Of a stretch of DNA of 64,000 nt, positions 27,719 to 36,230 are shown in pieces. Made by a program: the position numbers and the translations under genes. This DNA is from Bacillota bacterium (GTDB lineage Bacteria; Bacillota; UBA4882; UBA8346). The stretch spans positions 1 through 64,000 of the forward strand of contig JAEZJK010000049.1 of NCBI GenBank assembly GCA_023415835.1, written 5' to 3'. The first letter of the stretch is position 1, and every line of letters starts with the position of its first letter. The notes below the pieces were generated by a model. That model made no database searches. It was given only the letters and a program-made list of their open reading frames with translations, and was not told the origin of the DNA.

Positions 27719-27798
27719 ACTTTAACCACCTATTCGCTAAAACAAGAGTAACCATATTTTGCCCGATTCAACATAATTTATTGCAAATTGTTCTTCCC

Positions 27799-27885
27799 AT
27801 ATAGGATGAAGTAAATTCATTAATTTTTTCATCATGGCCAGCTTTAGGGACAGATTTATATAAGAGATTTAATTCATCTTATATT
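27799..27885. repeat. Dispersed repeat family D, copy 2
   Basis: An 87-bp element with the ends CATATAGGATGAAGTAAATTC and, inverted, GATTTAATTCATCTTATAT, matching in length and ends the copy at 20431-20517. It lies in the divergent gap between the small membrane protein gene and the CsgG-domain gene. Confidence 0.55.
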
Positions 27886-27949
27886 ATGGTAAAAATTTGT
27901 TTTTCTTCAATTATTCTTATGCTATAATTGCAGTGAGGAGGCTGATGTT

Positions 27950-28885
27950 ATGAAAAAACATTTGTTTTTATGGTGCTTTACTTTTTTAGTTATAAGTTTA
28001 ATGGCCCTACCAACCCTAAGCGCTGAAAAATATAAAATAGCGGTCCTTCCCTTCGATGATGGTTCAATCCAAGAACGGTGGTGGGATCAAAGCTGGGAAC
28101 TGGGCAAAGGCGTTTCCGACGAACTGATCACCGCCTTGTTGGATACTGACAAGTTTCGGCTAATTGAACGGGAACAATTGGATAAGGTCCTTCAAGAACA
28201 AGATTTTGGAACCAGCGGCCGGGTTGATGCGCAATCGGCGGCAAAGATCGGTAAAGTCCTGGGCGTTAAATATTTGGTAATGGGCCGAGTCACCGAATTC
28301 AGCTTTAAATCCTCCGGCGGCGGAGCCATCGGTAAAAAAGGAATCGGCCTCGGAGTCAAAACCACCACTGCCCGAGTAACCATTGACGCCCGATTGGTGG
28401 AAACTTCCACCGCAGAAATTCTCACCGGAGTAAAAGGCGCCGGTGAGAAAAAACAGACCAATCTCGGTTTAGTTTATGACTGGAGCGCAATTAGTTTCGG
28501 GAGTGATGAGTTCCGCAAAACCAATATCGGCTTAGCTCTTCGCGAAGCAATCACCCAATTGGCCAACGGACTATCGGAAAAAGCATATGGAAATGCTGAA
28601 CCTCCAGGGGTACTAACCGGACAAATAGCTTATGTCAGCGGCTCTAAAGTATATATCAACCTGGGCTCTTCTAATGGAGTCAAACCAGGAATGGTCTTTA
28701 CCGTCTATCACATCTTGGATTTGGTTAAAGACCCGTCGACCGGCGAAGTCATTGATGAAGTGAGCGAACCGGTAGCGGAGATCACGGTTACCGAAGTTAA
28801 AGAAAAAGCCTCAACCTGTACCGTTACAACCAAGTTAAGTGTTAAATATGAAATCGCCGTTCAAGATCAAGTAAAACAAAAATAG
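27950..28885 (+). CDS. CsgG-domain exported protein
   Basis: A 311-residue protein with a signal peptide (residues ~1-25, ending TLSAE). Residues ~28-195 form a CsgG-type domain: KIAVLPFDDGS, LIEREQLDKVLQEQ, LGVKYLVMGRVTEF. Residues ~220-305 look like a separate small beta domain (SGSKVYINLGSSNGVKPGM), as found C-terminal to CsgG/FlgT-like modules. It lacks a lipobox. No curli genes are nearby. A TATAAT at 27923-27928 and a strong GGAGG precede the ATG. It uses TAG as stop. Likely an envelope protein; role unknown. Confidence 0.8.
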   Translation: MKKHLFLWCFTFLVISLMALPTLSAEKYKIAVLPFDDGSIQERWWDQSWELGKGVSDELITALLDTDKFRLIEREQLDKVLQEQDFGTSGRVDAQSAAKIGKVLGVKYLVMGRVTEFSFKSSGGGAIGKKGIGLGVKTTTARVTIDARLVETSTAEILTGVKGAGEKKQTNLGLVYDWSAISFGSDEFRKTNIGLALREAITQLANGLSEKAYGNAEPPGVLTGQIAYVSGSKVYINLGSSNGVKPGMVFTVYHILDLVKDPSTGEVIDEVSEPVAEITVTEVKEKASTCTVTTKLSVKYEIAVQDQVKQK

Positions 28886-28916
28886 GAAGAGTTAGGCTTC
28901 GACTTTAGACAAAGTG

Positions 28917-28945
28917 TTGCAAATATAATCAAACCATGTTAAAAT
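28917..28945 (+). promoter_or_regulatory. Sigma-A promoter of rpsT
   Basis: -35 TTGCAA (28917-28922), a 17-bp spacer and -10 TAAAAT (28940-28945), about 55 bp before the rpsT start. Confidence 0.65.
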
Positions 28946-28998
28946 AAATTTTGTTGAAATTGGGGTATTATTGCCTGCAGTATAAGGAGGTGAAAGAT

Positions 28999-29262
28999 TT
29001 GCCGAATATTAAGTCAGCTGAGAAACGGGTTAAAATTGCCGATCGGCAACACTCGGCCAATATATCCAAACGTTCAATCCTTAAAAATTCTCTCAAAAAC
29101 GCCCTCTCCTCCATTACTGCCGGAAAGGCGGAAGCTAAGTCGGATTTGATGAATGCCATTAAAAAGATTGATGAGGCTGCCTGCAAAGGAATTATTCACA
29201 AAAATCAAGCCGCCCGTCGCAAATCACGTTTAACTAAAAAGTTAAACGCCATGGCGAAATAA
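28999..29262 (+). CDS. rpsT: 30S ribosomal protein S20
   Basis: An 87-residue ribosomal protein that binds the bottom of 16S rRNA. The N-terminus PNIKSAEKRV is the S20 signature, followed by basic helices ending RRKSRLTKKLNAMAK. The start is TTG located 6 nt after GGAGGTG; the longer in-frame extension upstream lacks a site and does not match the family. A terminator follows closely. rpsT next to gpr and lepA is the usual Bacillota neighbourhood. Confidence 0.96.
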   Translation: MPNIKSAEKRVKIADRQHSANISKRSILKNSLKNALSSITAGKAEAKSDLMNAIKKIDEAACKGIIHKNQAARRKSRLTKKLNAMAK

Positions 29263-29278
29263 CAAACATAAAACCAAG

Positions 29279-29301
29279 GAGCCTGTAAAGGCTCTTTTTT
29301 C
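29279..29301 (+). terminator. Rho-independent terminator of rpsT
   Basis: A 6-bp stem GAGCCT/AGGCTC with a 4-nt loop followed by TTTTTT, 17 bp after the rpsT stop. Confidence 0.85.
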
Positions 29302-29343
29302 TTTCTTCACAAATATAGTTTTTCAGACTTCAAACTGCATTCT

Positions 29344-30114
29344 TTATAATCTAACCGGTATTTGACGGGAGGCGAAATATTCCTTGGCCTGTCTAATGCT
29401 GTATTCTCGGTAATGAAAGATTGAAGCGGCCAAAACCGCATCGGATTTGCCTAGTACAATTCCATCCGCCAGATGTTCGAGGTTTCCGACTCCACCCGAG
29501 GCAATTACCGGGATCCCCACTACTTCGGTTACAGCCCGGTTAAGCTCATTGTCGTACCCATCTTTGGTCCCATCCCGGTCCATACTGGTTAGTAAGATCT
29601 CTCCCGCCCCAAGTTTTTCGACTTGTTTGGCCCAGTCCTTAACGTCGATCCCGGTAGGAGTCCGCCCGCCATGGATAAAAACTTCCCATCCCCCGGAAGG
29701 ATCGTCCTTAATCCGGCGCTGGGCGTCAATTGCCACCACCACACATTGTGAACCGAATAATTCAGCTCCATCCGCGATCAAGCGCGGATTCCGGACAGCA
29801 GCCGTATTAATAGCAGTTTTATCGGCTCCGGCAAGTAAAATGGCGCGCATATCATCGGTACTGGCGATTCCGCCTCCGACCGTATAAGGAATAAAAACTT
29901 GTTTCGCCACGTGTTTAACCATTTCCACTACGGTCTTACGACGTTCATGGGATGCGGTGATATCAAGAAAGACCAATTCATCGGCGCCTTCCCGATCATA
30001 AAAAGCCGCCAATTCTACCGGATCACCCGCGTCCCTAAGCTGTAAAAATTCAGTTCCTTTTACTACCCTGCCATCTTTTACATCCAGACAAGGAATAATT
30101 CGTTTGGTAAGCAT
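29344..30114 (-). CDS. hisF: Imidazole glycerol phosphate synthase cyclase subunit HisF
   Basis: A 256-residue TIM barrel that uses ammonia from HisH to make imidazole glycerol phosphate and AICAR. Signatures: RIIPCLDVKDGRVVKG at the N-terminus (catalytic Asp in CLD), YTVGGGIAS, and VIASGGVGNLEH. The catalytic second Asp lies in LTSMDRDGT. Last gene of the local his cluster, 88 bp after hisH. hisA, normally just upstream, is not present. Confidence 0.97.
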   Translation of the reverse strand: MLTKRIIPCLDVKDGRVVKGTEFLQLRDAGDPVELAAFYDREGADELVFLDITASHERRKTVVEMVKHVAKQVFIPYTVGGGIASTDDMRAILLAGADKTAINTAAVRNPRLIADGAELFGSQCVVVAIDAQRRIKDDPSGGWEVFIHGGRTPTGIDVKDWAKQVEKLGAGEILLTSMDRDGTKDGYDNELNRAVTEVVGIPVIASGGVGNLEHLADGIVLGKSDAVLAASIFHYREYSIRQAKEYFASRQIPVRL

Positions 30115-30202
30115 TTTGTATAATCCTCTCCAAGACGAAACTTATTTCACTTACGCTTCACCCGAAATATTACCTCAACCCTTCGCTGTGGGAGATTAAC
30201 AA

Positions 30203-30829
30203 TTATAATTCGGCAAAATTTTTTAAGATTTGAAGCCCTACGCAGCTACTTTTTTCGGGATGAAACTGAAAAGCAAAAACATTTCCCGTTGCAATACCCG
30301 AACAATAGTCAATCCCATAATTGGTGGCGCAAGCGATCAAAGCGGTATCAGCGGGCTTAACATAGTAAGAATGGACGAAATAAAAAAAGCTTCCGTCCTC
30401 AATCCCGCGCCAAATCCGATTTTCCTTATTTTCCTTATTGATCGTAACTTGATTCCAACCTATCTGTGGAACCTTTAATTCTTCTGACGGGAACCGGAGC
30501 ACTTGCCCTGGTAAAATTCCCAAACCCGACACCCGGGTCAATTGTTCCCCGAAAACTTCAGCACTTTCTTGGAAGAGCATTTGCAGGCCGAGACAAATTC
30601 CGAGCAACGGCCTTCCGGAAGCGGCAACTTCCTTGACAACCGGGACCATACCGGCCCCGGCCAAGCTTTCCATGGACTTCCCGAAAGCCCCCACCCCCGG
30701 AAGGACCACTCGCTCCGCTTTCCGGACGATTTCCGGATCTGAGGTGACTAGCGCTTGATATCCCAAGAAAGTAAAGGCCTTTTCGACGCTTCGTAAATTC
30801 CCGGCTCCATAATCAATAATTGCAATCAT
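30203..30829 (-). CDS. hisH: Imidazole glycerol phosphate synthase glutaminase subunit HisH
   Basis: A 208-residue class I glutamine amidotransferase giving ammonia to HisF. The catalytic Cys lies in GICLGLQML, and His-Glu in FHPEKS. The start codon is only a few bases from the hisB stop, so it is translationally coupled to hisB. Confidence 0.97.
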   Translation of the reverse strand: MIAIIDYGAGNLRSVEKAFTFLGYQALVTSDPEIVRKAERVVLPGVGAFGKSMESLAGAGMVPVVKEVAASGRPLLGICLGLQMLFQESAEVFGEQLTRVSGLGILPGQVLRFPSEELKVPQIGWNQVTINKENKENRIWRGIEDGSFFYFVHSYYVKPADTALIACATNYGIDYCSGIATGNVFAFQFHPEKSSCVGLQILKNFAEL

Positions 30830-30831
30830 TA

Positions 30832-31419
30832 TTATTCCAGCACTCCCTTGGTCGACGGGATACCCTTGATCCTTTCGTCAAATTGCGATGCGGCAGCTAA
30901 CGCTCTTCCAAAAGCTTTAAAAATCGCTTCGGCCGAGTGGTGCAAATTGTCGCCATCCAATAGCCGGATGTGAAGGTTCATTCCCGCCTGGAACGAAACC
31001 GCTTGAAAAAACTCCTTAATCAGCTCCAGATCGAAAGTTCCTAACTGCCCTTTGCCCAGATCGGCTTCGAATTTCAAAAAGGGGCGTCCGCTTAGATCGA
31101 TAGCCACTAAAGCCAATGCCTCATCCATGGGAATAACCGCATGGCCGTACCTGCTAATTCCGTTTTTAGCGCCCAGCGCTTTTTTGAGCGCCTGGCCAAA
31201 AACAATCCCGACGTCTTCCACAGTATGATGGGCATCGACTTCCAAATCCCCCTGGGCCGAGACCTTTAGATCCAAAAATCCATGCTTGGCGATGTGAGTT
31301 AGCATATGATCGAAAAAACCGACTCCGGTTTGGATCTCATAAATTCCCGAACCCTCCAGGGACAACTCTAGTTTTATTTTAGTCTCTTTGGTGCTGCGTT
31401 CGATAAAGGCGTCACGCAT
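30832..31419 (-). CDS. hisB: Imidazoleglycerol-phosphate dehydratase HisB
   Basis: A 195-residue manganese enzyme of histidine synthesis. Signatures: FFDHMLTHIAKHG, DAHHTVEDVGI near residue 70, and DLSGRPFL. The start chosen is the ATG giving MRDAFIERST, the family N-terminus, behind GGGGTGATT; an upstream in-frame start adds 16 unrelated residues. It carries no phosphatase domain, as usual in Bacillota. It is separated from hisD by 290 bp of repeat-bearing DNA. Confidence 0.95.
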   Translation of the reverse strand: MRDAFIERSTKETKIKLELSLEGSGIYEIQTGVGFFDHMLTHIAKHGFLDLKVSAQGDLEVDAHHTVEDVGIVFGQALKKALGAKNGISRYGHAVIPMDEALALVAIDLSGRPFLKFEADLGKGQLGTFDLELIKEFFQAVSFQAGMNLHIRLLDGDNLHHSAEAIFKAFGRALAAASQFDERIKGIPSTKGVLE

Positions 31420-31475
31420 TGGAATCACCCCGTAATCAGTTTTTAAATCGTGAATCACAGATATCAATCTCTTGG

Positions 31476-31570
31476 ATCGTGCTCGTGCTTAGCGAAGCGG
31501 TGCTGGTAATCGTTTCTCAAACAAGATACTCGTAAACAACATTGATTACGATTATGAGTACGAGCTCGAA
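31476..31570. repeat. Inverted GTGCTCGTAATCG-type repeat, copy 1
   Basis: Degenerate arms GATCGTGCTCGTGCTT / GTGCTGGTAATCG and, inverted, GATTACGATTATGAGTACGA. A related element lies at 39191-39276. It sits in the hisD-hisB gap. Confidence 0.6.
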
Positions 31571-31591
31571 CCGAAATCAGTGTTAATCTGC

Positions 31592-31633
31592 GTTAATCCT
31601 GTCTAAAACAAGGTTTTATTTGACAGGATTAAC
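31592..31633. repeat. Perfect 12-bp stem palindrome in the hisD-hisB gap
   Basis: GTTAATCCTGTC at 31592-31603 and its exact complement at 31622-31633, with an inner TAAAAC/GTTTTA stem. It could be an RNA hairpin between hisD and hisB or a repeat remnant. There is no T-run directly after it. Confidence 0.6.
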
Positions 31634-31709
31634 CGGATCTAATGGATTTCAACAACTACCTCATTTAGAGCCATGTCAAACGCTCTGTCTTGCCTAATTA
31701 GATAGGCTT

Positions 31710-33023
31710 CTACTTTCCAAGCCTGACTCTGATCGCATTCGCATGGGCGTCCAGGCCTTCGACGGCGGCGATTTTCAATGCGGATGATCCGTATTTTTCG
31801 ATTCCGGGCTTATGATAAGCGATGATACTGGTCCGTTTGATAAAATGGTCGACGCTTAAACCGGAAGCGAACCGGGCTGTGCCATTGGTAGGCAGCACGT
31901 GATTGGTCCCGGCGATATAGTCGCCCACCGGCTCAGTGGAGTAAGGCCCGATAAAAACCGCCCCGGCATGTTTGATTTGGTGTAAATGGTTCCAGGGGTC
32001 GGCCACCAATAACTCCAAATGCTCCGGAGCGGTGTAATTCGCAAATTCAAAAGCCTCTTCCAGGTCTTTGGTGATAATAATCGCGCCGCTTTTCTCCAAA
32101 GAAGCGCTGGCAATTTGATTCCGGGACAATTGGGCTAACTGCTTTTCCACTTCAACGGCTACTGCTTGGGCCAGTTCCGGGGAAGGGGTCAGTAAAAAAG
32201 CCCCGGCTTCATCAACCGGTCCGTGTTCGGCTTGGGAAAGCAGATCGGCCGCCAGATAAGCGGGGTTATTGTTTGCATCGGCGATAATCAAAATCTCACT
32301 GGGCCCGGCCAGCATATCCAGTCCGACATAGCCGAAGACCTGCCGTTTGGCCTCGGTGACATACTGGTTCCCGGGTCCGGTAATCACATCCACGGGGTTG
32401 ATCATATCAGTTCCAAAAGCCATGGCGGCAATCGCTTGGGAGCCGCCTACTTTGTAAACTTCAGCAATACCGCATTCGGAAGCAGTAGCCAACAGATATG
32501 GGTTAACCCCGCCGGAGGAATTGGGCGGAGTACAGATGACGATTCGCTTCACCCCGGCGACCACCGCGGGGAGGACATTCATTAATAAGGAAGAGACCAG
32601 CGGAGTGCTCCCGGCCACTCCCCCCGGAACATAAAGGCCTGCCGAATCAACCGGGATATAGCGTTGTCCCAGGACAATCCCGTCTTCTTTAATGTCCAGC
32701 CAGTCTTTGGGGAGTTGTTTTTGGTGAAAAGCGAGGATGTTAGTTTTTGCTTGGCGTATCGCTTCAAAAAAGCCGGCCGGTACTGTATTGCAGGCGGCTT
32801 CAAATTCCTGCCCGGAAACCCTGAGTTGATCCGGTTCCAGTTGAACCCGGTCAAACCTGGCGGTAAACTCGAGCAGCGCTTGATCGCCCCGTTCTTTAAC
32901 TTCGTTAAGGATCGCCGCCACCCGATTGGTAATCTCCGCTTGGTTTTGCCCGGTTACCGTCGGCCGCCTGTTTAAATATTGAAGCACTTCAGCTTGTCGA
33001 TTATCAGTGCGTAGTATTCTCAT
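31710..33023 (-). CDS. hisD: Histidinol dehydrogenase HisD
   Basis: A ~437-residue zinc-dependent NAD enzyme for the last two steps of histidine synthesis. Signatures: VPGGVAGSTPLVSSLLMNV, DVITGPGNQYVTEAKR, DMLAGPSEILIIAD, and SQAEHGP with the zinc-binding His. The start chosen is the ATG behind AAAAGGGACT; a TTG seven codons upstream is the alternative. It heads the local his cluster. No T-box or histidine attenuator was found in the ~195 bp upstream. Confidence 0.96.
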   Translation of the reverse strand: MRILRTDNRQAEVLQYLNRRPTVTGQNQAEITNRVAAILNEVKERGDQALLEFTARFDRVQLEPDQLRVSGQEFEAACNTVPAGFFEAIRQAKTNILAFHQKQLPKDWLDIKEDGIVLGQRYIPVDSAGLYVPGGVAGSTPLVSSLLMNVLPAVVAGVKRIVICTPPNSSGGVNPYLLATASECGIAEVYKVGGSQAIAAMAFGTDMINPVDVITGPGNQYVTEAKRQVFGYVGLDMLAGPSEILIIADANNNPAYLAADLLSQAEHGPVDEAGAFLLTPSPELAQAVAVEVEKQLAQLSRNQIASASLEKSGAIIITKDLEEAFEFANYTAPEHLELLVADPWNHLHQIKHAGAVFIGPYSTEPVGDYIAGTNHVLPTNGTARFASGLSVDHFIKRTSIIAYHKPGIEKYGSSALKIAAVEGLDAHANAIRVRLGK

Positions 33024-33219
33024 AATTAGTCCCTTTTCCGCCAATTTTTACTTTAATCTACCATAGGAATTCGGGAATGTCAATTGAAGTATGGATAGTT
33101 AGTTAAATGTTAAGACTTGAACTAGATGGTTGAAGCAGACTGCTTCCACATGTCTGAATGCGGGTGAGCCCACTGGTATTTTGGGTTAGGTGAAATGTGA
33201 AAAAACTGATAGATGAGGC

Positions 33220-34092
33220 TTATAAATAACATAAAATAGACTTTTCTATCCAATACGTAAATACAGTATCAGGATTTTGTTCTTCATACTTTTTCATTTT
33301 TAAATACATGCCTATTCCATCAGAAACATCATGCCATAAATCGGTAAACACGAAATCATATTTCCCGTTAGACATGTGTTTTTGGGCATATTCAAAAGCA
33401 TCTGCTTTGATAAGCTTAATCTTTTGGGCATTTTTGAATAGGGGTAATAAATATTTATTAAATAATTCAATAACGTCTTCATTGCTTTCAACAACCGTAA
33501 CGCTTTCAACATTATCTTTTTGAGAAGTCATATAGGCATAATAGCCAAGCCCAAGTCCAAAAGTAAGTACCTTACCAAATCCTTTAGCAACAGCTTCTTT
33601 CATCGTTGCTATTTCATTCGGTGTAATGGACATCCAGATTCGATCATTTTCCAAAACTACTGGAAACATGAATTCAGTTTCAAAAAAACCGATTTGAGGA
33701 ATTTGTCTTCCCTCTTCTGTTTGGGTGATATCATTACAAACAAAACCTTCAAAAGGTTTATATTTTTCATATTTTAACTCACTATTACCCATCTTGATAG
33801 CCGGTATCTTGATATTCCTATAATATGGATTGTCATAATATTCGTTGGCATCAAGTTTATGAACCATCTGGTTAAAATATTTGTTGAACAAGTCCTTATC
33901 AGCAACACTATTAACAATATCAAGCCCGAATGCAGTAGCTAATATCACACCAAAAGCATATTCATCAGATACGCCACATTTAACGATCTCTCCAATTTCT
34001 TCTTTGTTAATAAAGTCAGATCTATTATTCAAATAATTGCTTAGTAAAGTAAATACTTTGTAATTATCTTCTTTTATTTTATCTTTGATCAC
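33220..34092 (-). CDS. SAM-binding-fold (methyltransferase-like) protein, AT-rich gene
   Basis: A 290-residue soluble protein. The C-terminal half has a Rossmann-like SAM fold: VLTFGLGLGYYAY (motif I-like), VTVVESNEDVIELF (acidic residue after strand 2) and YDFVFTDLWHDV, resembling spermidine-synthase-type proteins. The N-terminal ~140 residues are not recognised. The gene is visibly more AT-rich than its neighbours and is isolated between repeat-bearing gaps, which suggests acquisition by transfer. The substrate is unknown, and catalytic activity is not guaranteed. Confidence 0.65.
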   Translation of the reverse strand: MIKDKIKEDNYKVFTLLSNYLNNRSDFINKEEIGEIVKCGVSDEYAFGVILATAFGLDIVNSVADKDLFNKYFNQMVHKLDANEYYDNPYYRNIKIPAIKMGNSELKYEKYKPFEGFVCNDITQTEEGRQIPQIGFFETEFMFPVVLENDRIWMSITPNEIATMKEAVAKGFGKVLTFGLGLGYYAYMTSQKDNVESVTVVESNEDVIELFNKYLLPLFKNAQKIKLIKADAFEYAQKHMSNGKYDFVFTDLWHDVSDGIGMYLKMKKYEEQNPDTVFTYWIEKSILCYL

Positions 34093-34248
34093 TTTACTCC
34101 ATATCCTAACCTATTTATTGAATTTGCTGCTAAGCCTTTTTAAACTTTATCAAGTTATCGGTCCGGGTTCTAAGTATATGTAATCACACGAATAAATCCG
34201 ATTCATTGGCCGGTTATATTTCACCATCCCCTAAAAATGTCAACTTAA

Positions 34249-34277
34249 AGTTTATGACATTAATAAAAGAATGTCAA
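34249..34277 (-). promoter_or_regulatory. Sigma-A-like promoter upstream of the AT-rich gene
   Basis: Minus strand: TTGACA (34272-34277), a 17-bp spacer and TAAACT (34249-34254). A second TTGACA at 34239-34244 with a weaker AATATA lies just downstream. Both point to the gene ending at 33220. Confidence 0.5.
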
Positions 34278-34747
34278 TCAATAAAAAAAGTGCAGATAGA
34301 AAAGCAAAAATGAATTTGACAAAGCCTTGATTAAAAGCATCCCGCTTGCCTCCGTGGCAAATTTCGGAGCATTGCGACAATTAAACAAACCCTGTTTGAA
34401 GGGTAACATTAAGTTTCAATTTTTCTTTCAATTTGATCATAGATTAATAGAATTTTTAATAGACTCCCCAAACTTAAACGGAGGCAAATTTTCCGGATCG
34501 TTCGGAAAATCCTCCGAGCCGTCCGGCAAATTTTTCCGGTGGTTGGACGGCCTTCCGGTTTTCAATAGTCAGGAGTGGGGGGACAATTGGCAGTAGCTTG
34601 AGAGGGTGGATTAGGAGCTTCTCAGTTTACAATACGCAGTTGATAAAACCAACCGGATGAGAGAGACGGTTTAGTAAACCCGCAGCAAGGAGAGGAAAGC
34701 GGTAACCAAATCTCAACAAACCCATGAGTAACTGGAGGGGCGAGGCG
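34278..34747. other. Intergenic stretch with a short 21-bp repeat and a structured-looking region
   Basis: No supportable gene. 34486-34548 holds three degenerate 21-bp units, each beginning AAAT and rich in TCCGG. 34600-34747 is purine-rich (GAGAGG, GGATGAGAGAG, GGAGAGGAAAGCGG, GGAGGGGCGAGG), does not look coding, and runs into a hairpin. It could be a non-coding RNA, but I recognise no known family. Confidence 0.4.
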
Positions 34748-34777
34748 ATAAAAAAGCCGCTTTACTTCGGCAGCTTT
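34748..34777 (-). terminator. Hairpin downstream of the ger operon
   Basis: Inverted GCCG/CGGC core flanked by A-run and T-run (AAAAAAGCCG ... CGGCAGCTTTTT). It could end transcription of the germination operon on the minus strand, or a plus-strand RNA reading into it. Confidence 0.55.
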
Positions 34778-34893
34778 TTATGATCTCAAAAACTCTTTCG
34801 CTTATTCTTAATCGTCTCCAACCAATAACCCATGTAAAGTCAATCAGAAAAACCTATTTTACCCTTTTCCTTTCCCCTTTTCACTTAAACAAT

Positions 34894-35112
34894 TCAAGGA
34901 GCTTTCAGATGAAAAACCTTTTCGATAAACCGGCCGATACCGGTTGTGACAACAGGCAACGGCACTCCCAAGACCAATAGGACGCTTAAGATCAAGGCTG
35001 TCAGCATCAGGCTCGAATAGATCGCCAATTCCAGCCAATAATGTTTCCGGATCAATCCCGGCACATCAAACAAAGCGATTACTATAAATACAATGATTAA
35101 AATGATTATCAT
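34894..35112 (-). CDS. Small membrane protein of the ger operon
   Basis: A 72-residue protein with two hydrophobic segments (~1-17 and ~30-58) and a basic tail. It overlaps the GerB-type permease gene end by 4 bp, so it is co-translated. Small membrane proteins are sometimes encoded with germinant receptors, but I cannot assign this one to the GerD or GerW family. Confidence 0.65.
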   Translation of the reverse strand: MIIILIIVFIVIALFDVPGLIRKHYWLELAIYSSLMLTALILSVLLVLGVPLPVVTTGIGRFIEKVFHLKAP

Positions 35113-36230
35113 CCCGTTCGCCTCAGAGGTAATTTTCGAACTATCGCGACAATTAAAGTTATTAGAGGTATTCCCAATTGAAAGAATACGGAATAGATTG
35201 GATTACTCATCTCGTTAAACTCTAAATTCTCAGTAAATCCGGAAAAATTAATTATTGAAAGAATAATCATCAAGATGCCGATTGGAATGATTAAGGGACG
35301 GACTGAACGGAATTTCAAGAGTTGTCCCAGCCCCAAAACCGTACTGTAGTGAAGAACCGTAATCTTCAAAAAGCCCATCGCCAGAAAATTAATAACGACT
35401 ATACTCTCCAAACGCATATTGACAAAGGGTAAATTGATTAATTTCACTGCCTCGTACGATGGATAACTGAAGATGCTTCCACTAGCTCCCAATGCTCCAA
35501 TACCGCGGCAAGAGGCCAGATTAATGATGAAAGCCGCCACCAAAATTCCAATTACCGTTTTACTTCGACTTACCATGGTTTGGTTGAGAAAAGGGAAAAT
35601 CATTAAAAAGAATACCGCCTCACCGAAAGGAAAAATAGCGGCAGTATGAGAGATTTTCAACAATCGCCATACTGGAGTTCCAAATAACGGCAAAAAGTTA
35701 TTAAAATCCAGCTGATTCAATTGAAGTAAAAATGTAATAAGTAATAAGAAGGCGGTAAGTGGGACCAATACCAAACTGCAACGGGTGATTACTTCCAGAC
35801 CATTTCTGACCGCATAGACGGATACTAATATCATCAAAGCGGCGAACACTACACTAGGCGTTTCAGGCATAATAACCGTGGTGAAAAAGTCGGTAAAATT
35901 GCGGATTACTAGTGAGCCCACATGAAATGAGTACCAAAGAAAAATGAGACCGACAATTTTCCCAAGGTACAGGCCAAAAACCGTCTCCAAAATTTCTACG
36001 ATTGTCTTGTTCGGAAACCGCCGGGCCAGAGTGGTGAAGATTAAGGCAAAAATCAGGCCCTCGATCACCCCGATGATGATGGCGATCCATGCGTCCTGTT
36101 GGGCGGCCTGGCCTGGTGTTATAATTACCGCGGAGCCCAAAAGAAAACCAACCATTAAATAAACCAATTGCGAGCCGGATATTTTCCCCTTCTCCAGAAG
36201 CGTCAAACATTTCCACTCCCTTTCATTCAT
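35109..36230 (-). CDS. Spore germination permease, GerAB family
   Basis: A 373-residue inner-membrane permease-like subunit (APC-type fold, spore permease family) of a germinant receptor, with about ten hydrophobic helices. The N-terminus GKISGSQLVYLMVGFLLGSA is typical. Its start overlaps the GerC-type gene end (ATGA), and its end overlaps the small membrane protein gene. It probably holds the germinant-binding pocket; the germinant is unknown. Confidence 0.9.
   Translation of the reverse strand: MNEREWKCLTLLEKGKISGSQLVYLMVGFLLGSAVIITPGQAAQQDAWIAIIIGVIEGLIFALIFTTLARRFPNKTIVEILETVFGLYLGKIVGLIFLWYSFHVGSLVIRNFTDFFTTVIMPETPSVVFAALMILVSVYAVRNGLEVITRCSLVLVPLTAFLLLITFLLQLNQLDFNNFLPLFGTPVWRLLKISHTAAIFPFGEAVFFLMIFPFLNQTMVSRSKTVIGILVAAFIINLASCRGIGALGASGSIFSYPSYEAVKLINLPFVNMRLESIVVINFLAMGFLKITVLHYSTVLGLGQLLKFRSVRPLIIPIGILMIILSIINFSGFTENLEFNEMSNPIYSVFFQLGIPLITLIVAIVRKLPLRRTG

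Noticed and set aside
31592..31633. Intrinsic terminator splitting hisD from hisB
   Set aside because: A perfect stem is present but no T-run follows on the coding strand, so it is recorded as a palindrome only.
33024..33219. T-box or histidine attenuator upstream of hisD
   Set aside because: No T-box core sequence, specifier stem or antiterminator was found; the hairpin-like GAAGCAG/CTGCTTC alone is not enough.
34327..34596. 89-residue plus-strand open frame between the AT-rich gene and the ger operon
   Set aside because: No Shine-Dalgarno sequence, composition like surrounding non-coding DNA, and it contains the 21-bp repeat tract.
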